A DNA stretch of 64,000 nucleotides, from positions 3,357,407 to 3,421,406 of the forward strand of contig NC_019680.1 of assembly GCF_000316685.1 (NCBI RefSeq). Reading direction: 5' to 3'. The notes under the pieces are model-generated. The model was given only the letters and a program-made list of their open reading frames with translations, had not been told where the DNA came from and made no database searches. Origin of the DNA: Synechococcus sp. PCC 6312. Its GTDB lineage: Bacteria; Cyanobacteriota; Cyanobacteriia; Thermosynechococcales; Thermosynechococcaceae. This document shows, piece after piece, positions 8,664 through 17,902 of the stretch; the first letter of the stretch is position 1, and each line of letters starts with the position of its first letter. The position numbers and the translations under genes were made by a program.

Positions 8664-9809
8664 ATGCTGCCAGGCCCCCTCCTCACCCAGTTACAGGTCT
8701 TGTCAGCAGCAACATTTATGGACCAGGCCGCTGATCTCAACCTAGCCCAGCCCTATCTGATCACCAATTTATTGGCGGGCGAAACATTACTCGAACTGGC
8801 CGATTTACTCCTGAGCCTCTATGCCCCGGACTATCCCATTACCTTGATCTTTTCTGACCAAACCAGCCAAACCCTCCCCCTCAAGACTTGGCTTGAGCAA
8901 GCAGACAGTCCTGTCCCCAGCCAAATTTACCTCCCCCCCCAACCGCCCCCTCCCTTGAGCGCGATCCAGGCCCTGGTTAACGTGGTGGTTCAACTGCGAC
9001 ACCCTGAAACAGGTTGCCCTTGGGATTTAGCCCAAACGCCGGAAACTCTGACTCCCTATGTAATTGAAGAAGCCTATGAAGTGGTTGCCGCAATTCAGGA
9101 TCAAAATCCCCAGGCCATAGCCGAAGAACTAGGGGATTTACTTTTGCAAGTGATTCTCCAGGCCCAGATTGCCCAAGAGTCCGGTCAGTTCACCCTCCAG
9201 GATGTAGCCGCCCAGATTACCCAAAAACTGATTCGCCGTCACCCCCACGTTTTTGCTGAAGTTGAATTAACGACACCTGAAGAGGTGCGCCTCCAGTGGG
9301 AAACCATTAAAGCCCAAGAAAAAGGATACGATGGTGAACCCCCTCTGAGCCAAAAACTCGATCGCTATGCCCGCACCTTACCCCCGCTCCAGGCCGGGCT
9401 CAAAATTGCCGAAAAAGCCACCGCTGCCGGAATGACATGGCCGGATATTGCCGGAGTCTGGGAAAAATTTTATGAAGAGTTGGCTGAGTTTCAGGAAAGT
9501 TTATTGCAGGGGGGCCTGGAGGAGCAGGAGTCGGAGCTAGGGGATTTGCTGTTTACCGTGATTTGTTTGGCTCAAAAAAGCGAGTTGAATCCGATCAATG
9601 CCTTGCAGGGAACCCATCGCCGCTTTATCCAACGCCTGGAAAAAATGGAAGCAACCCTTGACCGCCCCCTTTCAGACTATAGCCTGGCAGAACTGGAAAC
9701 CTTCTGGCAACAGGCCAAAAAAGCACTCCGTGACCAAGCCCAGATTTCATCCCCAGATATCCCTACCCCAGGCCCAGAAACGACTTCCCCTGAAGTGGCT
9801 CCAGAATGA
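8664..9809 (+). CDS. mazG: Nucleoside triphosphate pyrophosphohydrolase MazG
   Basis: Hydrolyses NTPs to NMP and pyrophosphate, a house-cleaning role. Two MazG units are present. The first is at about residues 115-220, with LRHPETGCPWDLAQT, PYVIEEAYEVV and EELGDLLLQV (the EExxE...ExxD metal-binding pattern). The second is at about 255-345, with EELAEFQES and ESELGDLLFTVI. The first 100 residues resemble the segment between the tetrapyrrole methylase and MazG domains of the Bacillus YabN type (LLAGETLLELADLLLSLY ... IYLPP), but the methylase itself is absent. A proline-rich acidic tail ends the protein. Confidence 0.93.
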   Translation: MLPGPLLTQLQVLSAATFMDQAADLNLAQPYLITNLLAGETLLELADLLLSLYAPDYPITLIFSDQTSQTLPLKTWLEQADSPVPSQIYLPPQPPPPLSAIQALVNVVVQLRHPETGCPWDLAQTPETLTPYVIEEAYEVVAAIQDQNPQAIAEELGDLLLQVILQAQIAQESGQFTLQDVAAQITQKLIRRHPHVFAEVELTTPEEVRLQWETIKAQEKGYDGEPPLSQKLDRYARTLPPLQAGLKIAEKATAAGMTWPDIAGVWEKFYEELAEFQESLLQGGLEEQESELGDLLFTVICLAQKSELNPINALQGTHRRFIQRLEKMEATLDRPLSDYSLAELETFWQQAKKALRDQAQISSPDIPTPGPETTSPEVAPE

Positions 9810-9847
9810 GGCGAATCCTAGGGGGGCCTGGTTTTCAGCAGAAACGT

Positions 9848-10381
9848 CTAAAGATAGTCACACTCTAAGGTGTCATGGGTAGCCCGACCCGTTACAGGGT
9901 TCACCCCTTTGGCAACACTACACAGCATTTTCCGGGCATCTGGCCGTAAATCCACATCCGTAAAGTCTGCCCCGTCAATAATTGCCCCATCAAAAATTGT
10001 ATTAAAGGCAAATGCGCCTTCTAAGTTGGCATCCGTTAAGTTGGCTTTGGTAAACCGGGCCGTATCCAGCGTGGCTACCCGTAAATCAGCCCCCGTCAAA
10101 TCCGCCGTTTCCAAGTTGGCAGCAAAAAAGCTGACTCCCCGCAAATCCGTATGGCTGAGATTACTGTGGAACAAATTGGCTTTGGTAAATTCAGAATCTC
10201 GTAAGTCTTTCCCCGAAAAGTCAAAGTTAACCAAGGCTTCTTTAGTGTAGTTCTCGGCCTGGGCGGGAAGGGCAAACCCCAAAACCAGGAGCATGGCCAA
10301 GAGAAACGCAACAAAAATTGATCCGGCCTGGAACTTGAACCAAGCGGGAAAATGGATGGCAACCGCCGTGAAGTTCAACAT
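9848..10381 (-). CDS. Pentapeptide-repeat protein, probable thylakoid-lumen protein
   Basis: A 177-residue exported protein. A hydrophobic N-terminal signal (IFVAFLLAMLLVLGFALPAQA) ends at a plausible AQA-E cleavage site. The mature part is a run of A(D/N)Lxx pentapeptides (FDFSGKDLRDSEF ... ANLTDANLEGAF), which fold into a right-handed beta helix. The C-terminal motif MLCSVAKGVNP ... LECDYL, with two cysteines, resembles the chloroplast TL15/TL17 lumenal proteins. The function is unknown. The gene is convergent with mazG, with only 38 bases between their stops. Confidence 0.85.
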   Translation of the reverse strand: MLNFTAVAIHFPAWFKFQAGSIFVAFLLAMLLVLGFALPAQAENYTKEALVNFDFSGKDLRDSEFTKANLFHSNLSHTDLRGVSFFAANLETADLTGADLRVATLDTARFTKANLTDANLEGAFAFNTIFDGAIIDGADFTDVDLRPDARKMLCSVAKGVNPVTGRATHDTLECDYL

Positions 10382-10475
10382 GGTTTGCTCCGATGAGATG
10401 CTTCCCTAAACCCAATGTAGGCGCAGGGCGCACCGTTGTAAATTGCCAAAATTATCCAAGCCAATCAGGAGTTGC

Positions 10476-11597
10476 TTAATAAACTTGCTTGAAATTAAAG
10501 CCGAAACAGAGCAATACCAGGCCCCCGGCAATCAAATAAAATCTGGCAACTACTTGTAATTCTGTCCAACCACTCAACTCAAAATGATGATGAAGGGGGG
10601 CCATTTTGAATAAGCGTTTACCAATGCCATCGGGGCCTTTAGTGGCTTTGTAATAACTGACTTGGGCAATCACCGACAGGGACTCAGCAAAAAAGAGACC
10701 ACTGAGGATAAATAACTCCCAGAGGTTTTGACTGACCAGGCCCAAACCAGCCAGGGCCGCCCCTAAGGCCAATGACCCGGTATCGCCCATGAACACCCGG
10801 GCCGGATTGTGATTATGCACCAGAAACCCTAAACAGGCCCCACTCAGACTGGCCCCTAAAATTGTCACTTCAGGATGTTCAGTCCCCCCCAAGACGGCTA
10901 ATCCCATCAAGGCAATCGCCGCCGTTCCTCCCGCCAACCCATCCAGGCCATCGGTGAGATTTAGAGCATTTCCTTCTGCTGTACAGACAAAGATCCCTAG
11001 GGGCCAAAACAATAACCCCAAGGGTAAAAGCCAACCCCAAGGAAAATCAATCGTAGTCACTGTGGGATTTGCTGTAGCCAACCAAGCAGAAAACCCCGCC
11101 GCCGCCAGGCCCTCTAACAGTAACCGTAACTTGGCGGACATGCCTTGATTGGACTTGCGGACTAAAACTTGCCAATCATCCCACCAGCCAATCGCCCCAA
11201 AGGCCAAGGTTAATGCCGCAATTGCCAGGGCCGTGACTGGTATTTCCCCTTGAGTCACCCCAGCCCAAACTACCCCAACCCCCAGGCCTGTGGGAATCAT
11301 AAAAATCCCCCCCATTGTGGGCGTACCCGTTTTCTTCAGGTGGGATTGGGGGCCATCTTCGCGGATAATTTGACCCGCTTTTAATTGCCGCAACAGAGGA
11401 ACAACCCAAGCTCCAACCCAAGCGGTTAAGATAACTCCCAGGCCAAAGGGAAGACTGAGGGATTGTTGCCAATCAAACCCAGAACCCGTGAGGAAATCCA
11501 GTCCGAGAACCCAGAGTAATAAGGCGGCTAACAGGCCAAGAAACAGGCGTTTCCCTGTCCAAAACACTACAGGGGCGTGGGTTGCAGGTTGAGACAT
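10476..11597 (-). CDS. mraY: Phospho-N-acetylmuramoyl-pentapeptide transferase
   Basis: Transfers phospho-MurNAc-pentapeptide to undecaprenyl phosphate, the first membrane step of peptidoglycan synthesis. The 373-residue polytopic protein contains GTPTMGG near the first cytoplasmic loop, the catalytic-aspartate segments IGWWDDW and NLTDGLDGLAGG, FMGDTGSLALG and the C-terminal MAPLHHHFE. All are family signatures. It lies downstream of the small DUF3134 gene in the same orientation and is probably cotranscribed with it. Confidence 0.97.
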   Translation of the reverse strand: MSQPATHAPVVFWTGKRLFLGLLAALLLWVLGLDFLTGSGFDWQQSLSLPFGLGVILTAWVGAWVVPLLRQLKAGQIIREDGPQSHLKKTGTPTMGGIFMIPTGLGVGVVWAGVTQGEIPVTALAIAALTLAFGAIGWWDDWQVLVRKSNQGMSAKLRLLLEGLAAAGFSAWLATANPTVTTIDFPWGWLLPLGLLFWPLGIFVCTAEGNALNLTDGLDGLAGGTAAIALMGLAVLGGTEHPEVTILGASLSGACLGFLVHNHNPARVFMGDTGSLALGAALAGLGLVSQNLWELFILSGLFFAESLSVIAQVSYYKATKGPDGIGKRLFKMAPLHHHFELSGWTELQVVARFYLIAGGLVLLCFGFNFKQVY

Positions 11598-11635
11598 AGG
11601 AACAATGCCACGGAAAGAGGTGTCAACCTAATAGC

Positions 11636-11884
11636 TTACAGGTCATCATCCGCTTCGTCTTCCTCCTCAAAGTCGGCCACATCGTCTGGGGCAAATTCAT
11701 CAATATCGCCAATTTCATCCAGGCCACCGCCGTCAATGATAATGTCTTTTTCAGCTTGATCCCGTTTAACCAGTCGTCCCGATTGCTCCAGCCAATCCAA
11801 CACTGATAACTCGGGGCGAGCATGGGCTGCTAAATTCTTCTGTTCGAGGGGTTCTTCATACAGTGAAGGGTTGTTCAGGGGCAT
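11636..11884 (-). CDS. DUF3134 family small acidic protein
   Basis: An 82-residue protein of a cyanobacteria-specific family, recognised from the N-terminal MPLNNPSLYEEPL and the central SVLDWLEQSGRLVKRD. The C-terminal third is strongly acidic (FAPDDVADFEEEDEADDDL) and probably disordered. No function is known. It is 38 bases upstream of mraY in the same direction, suggesting one transcript. Confidence 0.8.
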   Translation of the reverse strand: MPLNNPSLYEEPLEQKNLAAHARPELSVLDWLEQSGRLVKRDQAEKDIIIDGGGLDEIGDIDEFAPDDVADFEEEDEADDDL

Positions 11885-12048
11885 GATCTAAACTTAACCA
11901 AATAATTCGCCATTGCTTACCATAACAAAATCAGACTCCTCTGGCGGTGACTTAAACCGGCCAGTTCTCCCGATAAATTCTCCTCAATTTTGTCTATGGG
12001 GCAGGGTAGGCTGGGATGATGATGGGTGTGCTCGTAGCGTAACGTCCT

Positions 12049-13779
12049 TTGAAATCTAATTACCAAGCTCTGATTCCCTATCTCAAACCCCATTGGCGCA
12101 CTATTGGTTTAGCCCTCGTCTTAATGGCTGGTTTTGTCGGCTCCGTACCCTTAATTGCTTACCTAGTCGGTCAAGCCGCAGCCCTGATTGGCGCAGGGGA
12201 TATTCCCGGCCTGTTGCAATGGGTCGGGGGTGGGGCCTTGCTCTTTTTTATTCGGGGTCTCCTCCAGTTTGGGCAAGATACCTTAATGGCCCGGGCGGCT
12301 TTGGAGATGACCTTAGACATTCGCCAAAGTTTATATCGTCATTTACAGTTTTTAGGCCTGGACTATTTTGAAACGGCCGCCACCGGAGATTTAACCTATC
12401 GCCTCACGGAAGATGTGGATCGGGTTGGGGAAGTGGTTCATAAGGGATTTCATCAGTTTTTACCCGCCGCGTTGACGATGTTGACAATTTTGAGCTATTT
12501 GTTTTACCTCAACTGGCGATTAACGTTGGCAACCGCAATCGTGGCTCCCCTGATGGCTTCCCTGGTGGCCTGGTTTGGCGGCCGGATTCTCAACTTTTCG
12601 CGCCTGAGTCAAAACCGGATTTCCAATCTTTCCGCGCTCCTGACTGAGGTATTCAGTGGCATTCGTCTTGTCAAAGCCTTTGCGGCCGAAGAATATGAGA
12701 TTCAGCGGTTTTACAAAGCAGCGGAAAAAAATCGCCAGGCCCGCTATGCTGCCGAACGAGTCAAAGCCATTCAACATCCTGTGGTTGGGTTTTTAGAATC
12801 CGTTAGTGTGATGATTCTGTTTCTGCTTGGGGCCTGGCAAATTGGCGCGAAGCAACTGACTGGAGCCGAATTTCTTAGTTTTGTCGCCGGGGTTGCCCTG
12901 CTTATTGATCCAATCAACGCAGTGACAGCTAACTTTAACGAATACAAACAGGCCGAGGCCTCTGTGGATCGGGTTTTTGAATTATTTCAACTCCAACCCA
13001 ATGTCCAGGAGAAAAAACAGGCCCCGCCCTTGCCGCCACTATCGGGCAAGATTGAATATCGTCATGTCTCCTTTGCCTATCGCTCTGGACAGCCGGTATT
13101 ACAGCAATTTAACTTACTCGCTCTCCCAGGCGAAGTCATTGCCTTTGTCGGTCATTCTGGGGCCGGGAAAACCACGATTGTCAACCTCCTACCCCGCTTT
13201 TATGATCCCCAGGCCGGATCAATTCTCATAGATGGGATTGATATTCGCGGGGTTAGTCTGAGGAGCCTCCGGCAACAAATTGGCATCGTCCCCCAGGAAA
13301 CGGTCTTGTTTTCGGGAACCGTAGCTCAGAATATTGCCTTTGGTCAACGGGAGTTGGACTATGGGGCGATCCGGGAAGCTGCCAAAATTGCCAATGCCGA
13401 CCAATTTATTGATCAACTGCCTGAGGGCTATGAAACTTGGTTAGGGGAGCGGGGGGTGAATTTATCCGGGGGACAACGTCAACGCCTAGCCATTGCGCGA
13501 GCCATACTGCTGAATCCGCGGATTTTAATTTTGGATGAAGCGACCTCGGCGCTGGATTCTGCTTCAGAAAGACTGGTTCAAGAAGCCTTAGAGCGGGCGA
13601 TGCAGGATCGAACGGTATTTATCATTGCTCACCGACTCACAACTGTGCGCAAAGCGGATCGGATTTTGGTGATTGAACAAGGTCGGGTGGTGGAGTCCGG
13701 TTCCCATTATGAACTGATGAATCAAGACGGAGGGACTTCTCGCTATGCCCGCTTTTATGCCCAACAGTTACCCAATTAA
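12049..13779 (+). CDS. ABC exporter, fused permease and ATPase (MsbA/HlyB type)
   Basis: A 576-residue half-transporter with a six-helix permease (about residues 1-310) and an ATPase domain. The ATPase has Walker A GHSGAGKTT, signature LSGGQRQR, Walker B ILILDEATSAL and switch histidine AHRLTT. It should dimerise and export a lipid, peptide or drug-like substrate, which the sequence does not identify. The start is a TTG at 12049. This is forced, because an in-frame TAA lies at 12040-12042 and no other start codon occurs before the conserved YLKPHW region. The TVP38 gene follows after 6 bases and is probably cotranscribed. Confidence 0.9.
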   Translation: MKSNYQALIPYLKPHWRTIGLALVLMAGFVGSVPLIAYLVGQAAALIGAGDIPGLLQWVGGGALLFFIRGLLQFGQDTLMARAALEMTLDIRQSLYRHLQFLGLDYFETAATGDLTYRLTEDVDRVGEVVHKGFHQFLPAALTMLTILSYLFYLNWRLTLATAIVAPLMASLVAWFGGRILNFSRLSQNRISNLSALLTEVFSGIRLVKAFAAEEYEIQRFYKAAEKNRQARYAAERVKAIQHPVVGFLESVSVMILFLLGAWQIGAKQLTGAEFLSFVAGVALLIDPINAVTANFNEYKQAEASVDRVFELFQLQPNVQEKKQAPPLPPLSGKIEYRHVSFAYRSGQPVLQQFNLLALPGEVIAFVGHSGAGKTTIVNLLPRFYDPQAGSILIDGIDIRGVSLRSLRQQIGIVPQETVLFSGTVAQNIAFGQRELDYGAIREAAKIANADQFIDQLPEGYETWLGERGVNLSGGQRQRLAIARAILLNPRILILDEATSALDSASERLVQEALERAMQDRTVFIIAHRLTTVRKADRILVIEQGRVVESGSHYELMNQDGGTSRYARFYAQQLPN

Positions 13780-13785
13780 TGACTC

Positions 13786-14481
13786 ATGCAACGCCTTCTA
13801 GGTATGTGTTCAAGGCTATGCCGAAAGCCCAAATTTTGGCTGCTGGTGCTGATCGGAATGATTTTAGCCGTCGTTTTAACTGGCCCACTACGCTGGTTAT
13901 TTGACTACGAAGCTTTGGTGTCCATGATCAGGAGTTGGGGCCCTTGGGCAGTTGTCCTATTTGTCGGCTTATTTGCCCTATCTACAGTTGTGGGTCTTCC
14001 TGCCACTTTCTTTCCCATTGCTGGGGGGGCGATTTTTGGCCTGGTTTGGGGCAGTGTTTGGGCATTGACTGGGGCTACAGTGGGGGCAATGGGGGCATTT
14101 TGGTTAGCCCGCTATTTACTCCATGGCTGGGCGGAACGCAAATTTGGCAACCACAAGTATGTGGCCAAGTTCAACCAGGCCGTGCAGGCCAACCCCATTT
14201 CCTTTGTTCTGGCTGTCCGCCTGGCCCCCTTTTCTCCCTTTAGCTTTGTGAATTTTTTGTTTGGACTTACATCCATTGATACCTGGAGCTATGGCCTGGG
14301 AACGTTTGTGGGCTTGATTCCGAGTATTGTCCTCTATACCTGGTTTGGTGTGGCGGGAGATCAGTTGGTGGTGAGTGGTAATCCGGTGCCGATTATTTTG
14401 GTTAGCCTCGGCCTGGTGCTGTTGTCCATCTTACCCATCCTCTGGAAACGGTTCCGGGGGCAGCAAAGCTCCAAATCCTAG
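13786..14481 (+). CDS. TVP38/TMEM64 (VTT domain) membrane protein
   Basis: A 231-residue polytopic membrane protein of the DedA/VTT superfamily. Its core has LSTVVGLPATFFPIAGGAIFG, the loop FWLARYLL, the conserved RLAPFSPFSFVNFLFG and a final helix. Family members include lipid scramblase-like proteins, so a membrane-lipid role is a reasonable inference. It starts 6 bases after the ABC exporter stop, pointing to a joint function or at least a joint transcript. Confidence 0.87.
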   Translation: MQRLLGMCSRLCRKPKFWLLVLIGMILAVVLTGPLRWLFDYEALVSMIRSWGPWAVVLFVGLFALSTVVGLPATFFPIAGGAIFGLVWGSVWALTGATVGAMGAFWLARYLLHGWAERKFGNHKYVAKFNQAVQANPISFVLAVRLAPFSPFSFVNFLFGLTSIDTWSYGLGTFVGLIPSIVLYTWFGVAGDQLVVSGNPVPIILVSLGLVLLSILPILWKRFRGQQSSKS

Positions 14482-14499
14482 GTCAGATTCTTTGGGGGA

Positions 14500-15066
14500 C
14501 TAGCGAGACATATTCCGCTTGAGTTCCTCGAGGGCTTCTTTTAATTCCATTTCCCGAAAGGTTGCTTCTAGAGGATCTAAGGACTGACCAAAGCTAGAGG
14601 GGGGTGAGGGGACTGATTCCGATTTGGAGAAGGGTGGCGGCGGGGCCTGGGTTTGGTGTTTGCGGATTTCAGCTTGGATTTCCTGACGGCGAACTTTAAT
14701 TTTTTCCAGCAGGGCCTGGGTAGCTGGAATTTGCTGCTGAGATTGGGACATCTGTTGCCATAGCCTATTCCCGCGTTGCCGGAGGTCTTGTTCCCGTTGA
14801 CGGGCAGCCTGGGCGAGATCGGGGCGATGGGCGGCCTCCGCTTTTTGAATCCGCTCAGTCCATTTCCGCATATTAGCCACCAGGCCCAGGATGTCTTGTT
14901 CGGCCCGTTGTTTTTGAGCCATGAGGGATTGTAAGAGTTGGCTGGTTTCTGCCTCCTGTTGTTCAACTTCCAAAAGAAGAATCTGTAACTTCAGCCCAGG
15001 GTTAGCTGCCAAGAACTCATCTAGACGTTGCTCCAAAAAGGCTGAGAGATCATCTAGAAATTTCAT
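14500..15066 (-). CDS. Cyanobacterial coiled-coil protein (TIGR04376-like)
   Basis: A protein of about 188 residues starting MKFLDDLSAFLEQRLDEFL. An in-frame GTG 15 bases upstream is an alternative start. Most of it is predicted coiled coil (EVEQQEAETSQLLQSLMAQKQRAEQ and further heptad-like stretches), with a proline-rich linker before a short conserved end (LEATFREMELKEALEELKR). The architecture matches a family known only from cyanobacteria, with no assigned function. It is convergent with the TVP38 gene, 18 bases away. Confidence 0.78.
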   Translation of the reverse strand: MKFLDDLSAFLEQRLDEFLAANPGLKLQILLLEVEQQEAETSQLLQSLMAQKQRAEQDILGLVANMRKWTERIQKAEAAHRPDLAQAARQREQDLRQRGNRLWQQMSQSQQQIPATQALLEKIKVRRQEIQAEIRKHQTQAPPPPFSKSESVPSPPSSFGQSLDPLEATFREMELKEALEELKRNMSR

Positions 15067-15167
15067 GGCGGAGTTAGTCACTAGAACAGGCCTATTTTAG
15101 TCGAGGCGATGGGAGGATGAAAAAATGATTGGAGCTTAATTCTGGAAACACCAACACTCCCTAACCC

Positions 15168-16127
15168 CTAAAAGGCTTCACCGACCTGAATGGTGCGCAC
15201 TTCACTACCGCGTTGCAACACAACCGACTGTTTTTGAATGCCAGTCAGCCGCCAATTGGAATTATCAATCACATCTCCGGGGGAGACCCGTTGGACTAAG
15301 CCATTGTGGGCAATCAAAGCCATAGAGCGATCTCCCAATTCGATAACCCCCACTAAATTGTTTTGGGGCTTTACGGGTGCAGGGAGGCTGGTCGCCATTG
15401 TTGGGACAGAGGCTTTAGCCGCCACAAGAGGCTGGTTAACTTTTGCCAAGTTATTGGGCGGGGGCGGGACGGGGGTTAGGGATTGGGGCTGGGATGGACT
15501 AGTGGCTACTGCTGTTGGGGAGAGATTTGCCGGAGTATTGGTTGGTGTGGGTGTATTGGAGTTAACGGGGATATAAACCCGCTCAACCCGGTTGCCTTGG
15601 GCATCTTGACTGACGATGGTGGTGGGCTCCAGGCCTGGGGAGGGCGTATTGGCTAGGCCTAGATTGCCAGAGTTGGCGGTGGTTGGCCGTGAGGTGCTGC
15701 GAATATACCCCAAGGCCTGGGATGCATAGCGGGCAAACTCAACATCCCCAGGATTAAGACTTACGTTTGAGGTCGGGGTTCCTTGGTCGTGGAGGATTCC
15801 CCCAATCAGTAGGCCTCCAGCCATGAGAAAGGAAGCTATACCCAGGCCAATGAAGTACCGCTCTGAACTCAGGGTTTTGATCGTGTCCCAGGTTTTCCAG
15901 CCGAGGGATGCTGCCGAGGATGGAGTTGAGGATGTGGTGGGTCGGGTCAATGTTGATGCAGGAGCCAGGCGTTTGAGTTGCTGATTGGGGGCCTGGAGGT
16001 ATGCTTCAATGTCTCGGAAGAGTTCGTCCATCATCTGATTGGCGTGAATGTCAGTGCGACAGGATTCAACCAGATATAAGGCGGGTTCAGATTGGTAGTA
16101 GTTTTGGCGGGCAAGGGTCTGTATCAT
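15168..16127 (-). CDS. Membrane-anchored protein with PilP/GspC-like C-terminal domain
   Basis: A 319-residue protein. Residues 1-90 are soluble, then one membrane helix follows (YFIGLGIASFLMAGGLLIGGI). After it comes a long proline/threonine-rich linker, then a C-terminal segment of about 60 residues (VGVIELGDRSMALI, GLVQRVSPGDVI, WRLTGIQKQSVVLQRGSEV). The C-terminal segment resembles the small beta-barrel of PilP/GspC proteins of type IV pilus and type II secretion machines. The orientation implies a periplasmic C-terminus. The link to pili is inference from fold-like features only. No pilus genes are adjacent. Confidence 0.6.
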   Translation of the reverse strand: MIQTLARQNYYQSEPALYLVESCRTDIHANQMMDELFRDIEAYLQAPNQQLKRLAPASTLTRPTTSSTPSSAASLGWKTWDTIKTLSSERYFIGLGIASFLMAGGLLIGGILHDQGTPTSNVSLNPGDVEFARYASQALGYIRSTSRPTTANSGNLGLANTPSPGLEPTTIVSQDAQGNRVERVYIPVNSNTPTPTNTPANLSPTAVATSPSQPQSLTPVPPPPNNLAKVNQPLVAAKASVPTMATSLPAPVKPQNNLVGVIELGDRSMALIAHNGLVQRVSPGDVIDNSNWRLTGIQKQSVVLQRGSEVRTIQVGEAF

Positions 16128-16237
16128 GGGCTGCCGATCCTGGGAATGATCCGTTGGCGATGACGGTCTAAAAACGTCTTTTTCTGACTACGTCCCCAGG
16201 CCAAGATTGATACAAAACAGTGAGGGATTAGCCGAGA

Positions 16238-17770
16238 TTATTTCCCCCAGGCCAGGATCACCTCACCCCGAGAGACTTTTCCCTGTTGTCCCAGACCCAG
16301 CCAAGTGATTCCGTCCAGATTTTCAAACAGACTTGGGGCAGAAACTTTTAGGACTTTAAGGAGGGGAAATGTGGTTTGCCAGGCCTGCTGATGGGTGGCC
16401 CAATCCAGATGGAGTAGCATATCCGGCGAGTCACGGGTTAAAAGGGGCTGCCAGGCCGGGGTTTGGGCTTCAACACCAGACGGGTGTAGTTCCGTCATCT
16501 CTGTTGCCAAGGTGGTAAAGGCTTGATCTTGGGCCTGGATAAAGGTGGGGGGGGCATCGGCGGTTGAACTCCAGGCCTGGGCAGTAATCGCTTCAAATTC
16601 CCTGGGAGTTTTGAGCCACCCCTGATTCCGCAAGGATGTTTCTAAAGTTTCCAGGCCGGCCGTGACCGTTGCATTTGTCGGAGTCGTGAGTTGCCAATGC
16701 CAAGAGACTTGAGAGTTATTTTCTGAAGAACGGGGAAAAATTGCCAAGCCAAAATCTCCCGTCAACCAAGGCTCAATTTCCGTCTTGAGGTTAATGCCCA
16801 AGTGACGACTCAGGGCCTGGAGGGTTTGCACCAAAAATGGCTGTCCGGCCCCGTATCCAGTCAATAATTCACTCAGTTGACCCCAGATCGCCGGGAAATT
16901 ATGCCCCACCCACACGGCTGCCGGATCACTCGGGAAGAGTTTAGGGATAGAGACATTCAGTTTGGTCGCAGTCGGTGCAGGGGAATTTGGGGCTAGGTTG
17001 GAGCTAATCAAGGTTGTACCAATCCCCAGGCCAGAGACAGGTTTTTTGATGTTCTCCCATTGTAAAAACAAGCGATCCGGACTAATTGCATCACCAGTTT
17101 GAGCAACTTGACTCCAGGCCCCAAGATTGAGATAACTTAACCCCCAATTGTCCCGAGTCAAATTGAGATTCGCAGTCCGATAAAAATTCGCCCCCAACAA
17201 GGAATTATCCACGGATTGAGCGGCAATGAATGATTCTTTCAAGGCCTGGGCAGATGGGCTAACAAATAAGTAGCTTTGCCCAACAATTCCCAAGGCAATC
17301 TGGGGAGTAGCCAACTCTAAGCCGGGGGTGAATATTTCGATACCTTGAAACTGCTCGACAAGGGGAGTGATCTCCAGTTTTTCCCAGAGCTTAGTCAGGG
17401 CTTTTTCTGTGGTCGCCGCATCTTTGATTGGGATGATCCAGACGGGTTGGGCGGTTTTTTCCGAGATTGGACTAATATTCACCAAGGTCAAACCAGCATC
17501 CAAGCCCAAAAGACTCCCGCCCGCCCGCCCCAGGCCCAAGCCATCCCACTGACGTTCAAAAAACTCAGAAACCATTGGGCGTATCTGGGGAGAGACTTTA
17601 TGCAAAGGTTGAGTTAGGGTTACCATCCAGGTCGCTTGGCGGGGGACAAACCTGAGGGGGCTTAATTCATGACCAGCCCAGGCCAAGTCATTGCTCACCA
17701 ATCCCCACACCAAGAGCAGTAGGCCGAGGACTTGTATAAATCTGGTGATCGTTTTCCCTAATCTCTCCAT
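16238..17770 (-). CDS. DUF3352 family exported protein
   Basis: A protein of about 510 residues. I start it at the ATG at 17770 (MERLGKTITRF). An upstream in-frame start adds 23 residues that do not look natural before the signal peptide (IQVLGLLLLVWGLVSNDLAWAG). The mature part repeats the features of cyanobacterial DUF3352 proteins: ELSPLRFVPRQATWMVTL, LGLDAGLTLVNISP, YLFVSPSAQALKES, LTGDFGLAIFP and ITWLGLGQQGKVSRGEVIL. The role is unknown, and location is probably periplasm or lumen. It is divergent from carA. Confidence 0.78.
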   Translation of the reverse strand: MERLGKTITRFIQVLGLLLLVWGLVSNDLAWAGHELSPLRFVPRQATWMVTLTQPLHKVSPQIRPMVSEFFERQWDGLGLGRAGGSLLGLDAGLTLVNISPISEKTAQPVWIIPIKDAATTEKALTKLWEKLEITPLVEQFQGIEIFTPGLELATPQIALGIVGQSYLFVSPSAQALKESFIAAQSVDNSLLGANFYRTANLNLTRDNWGLSYLNLGAWSQVAQTGDAISPDRLFLQWENIKKPVSGLGIGTTLISSNLAPNSPAPTATKLNVSIPKLFPSDPAAVWVGHNFPAIWGQLSELLTGYGAGQPFLVQTLQALSRHLGINLKTEIEPWLTGDFGLAIFPRSSENNSQVSWHWQLTTPTNATVTAGLETLETSLRNQGWLKTPREFEAITAQAWSSTADAPPTFIQAQDQAFTTLATEMTELHPSGVEAQTPAWQPLLTRDSPDMLLHLDWATHQQAWQTTFPLLKVLKVSAPSLFENLDGITWLGLGQQGKVSRGEVILAWGK

Positions 17771-17902
17771 CCAACACCACCCACCCAAGACATCACAAAT
17801 CCTGATTCCCCTCCCATTTTCCCCGATTCTCTCCCCCACCGCTCAGGTTTTCAGAAGAATAGGCTAGTCTAGAAACGTCTCACCGATTGGAACCCCTGGA
17901 TT

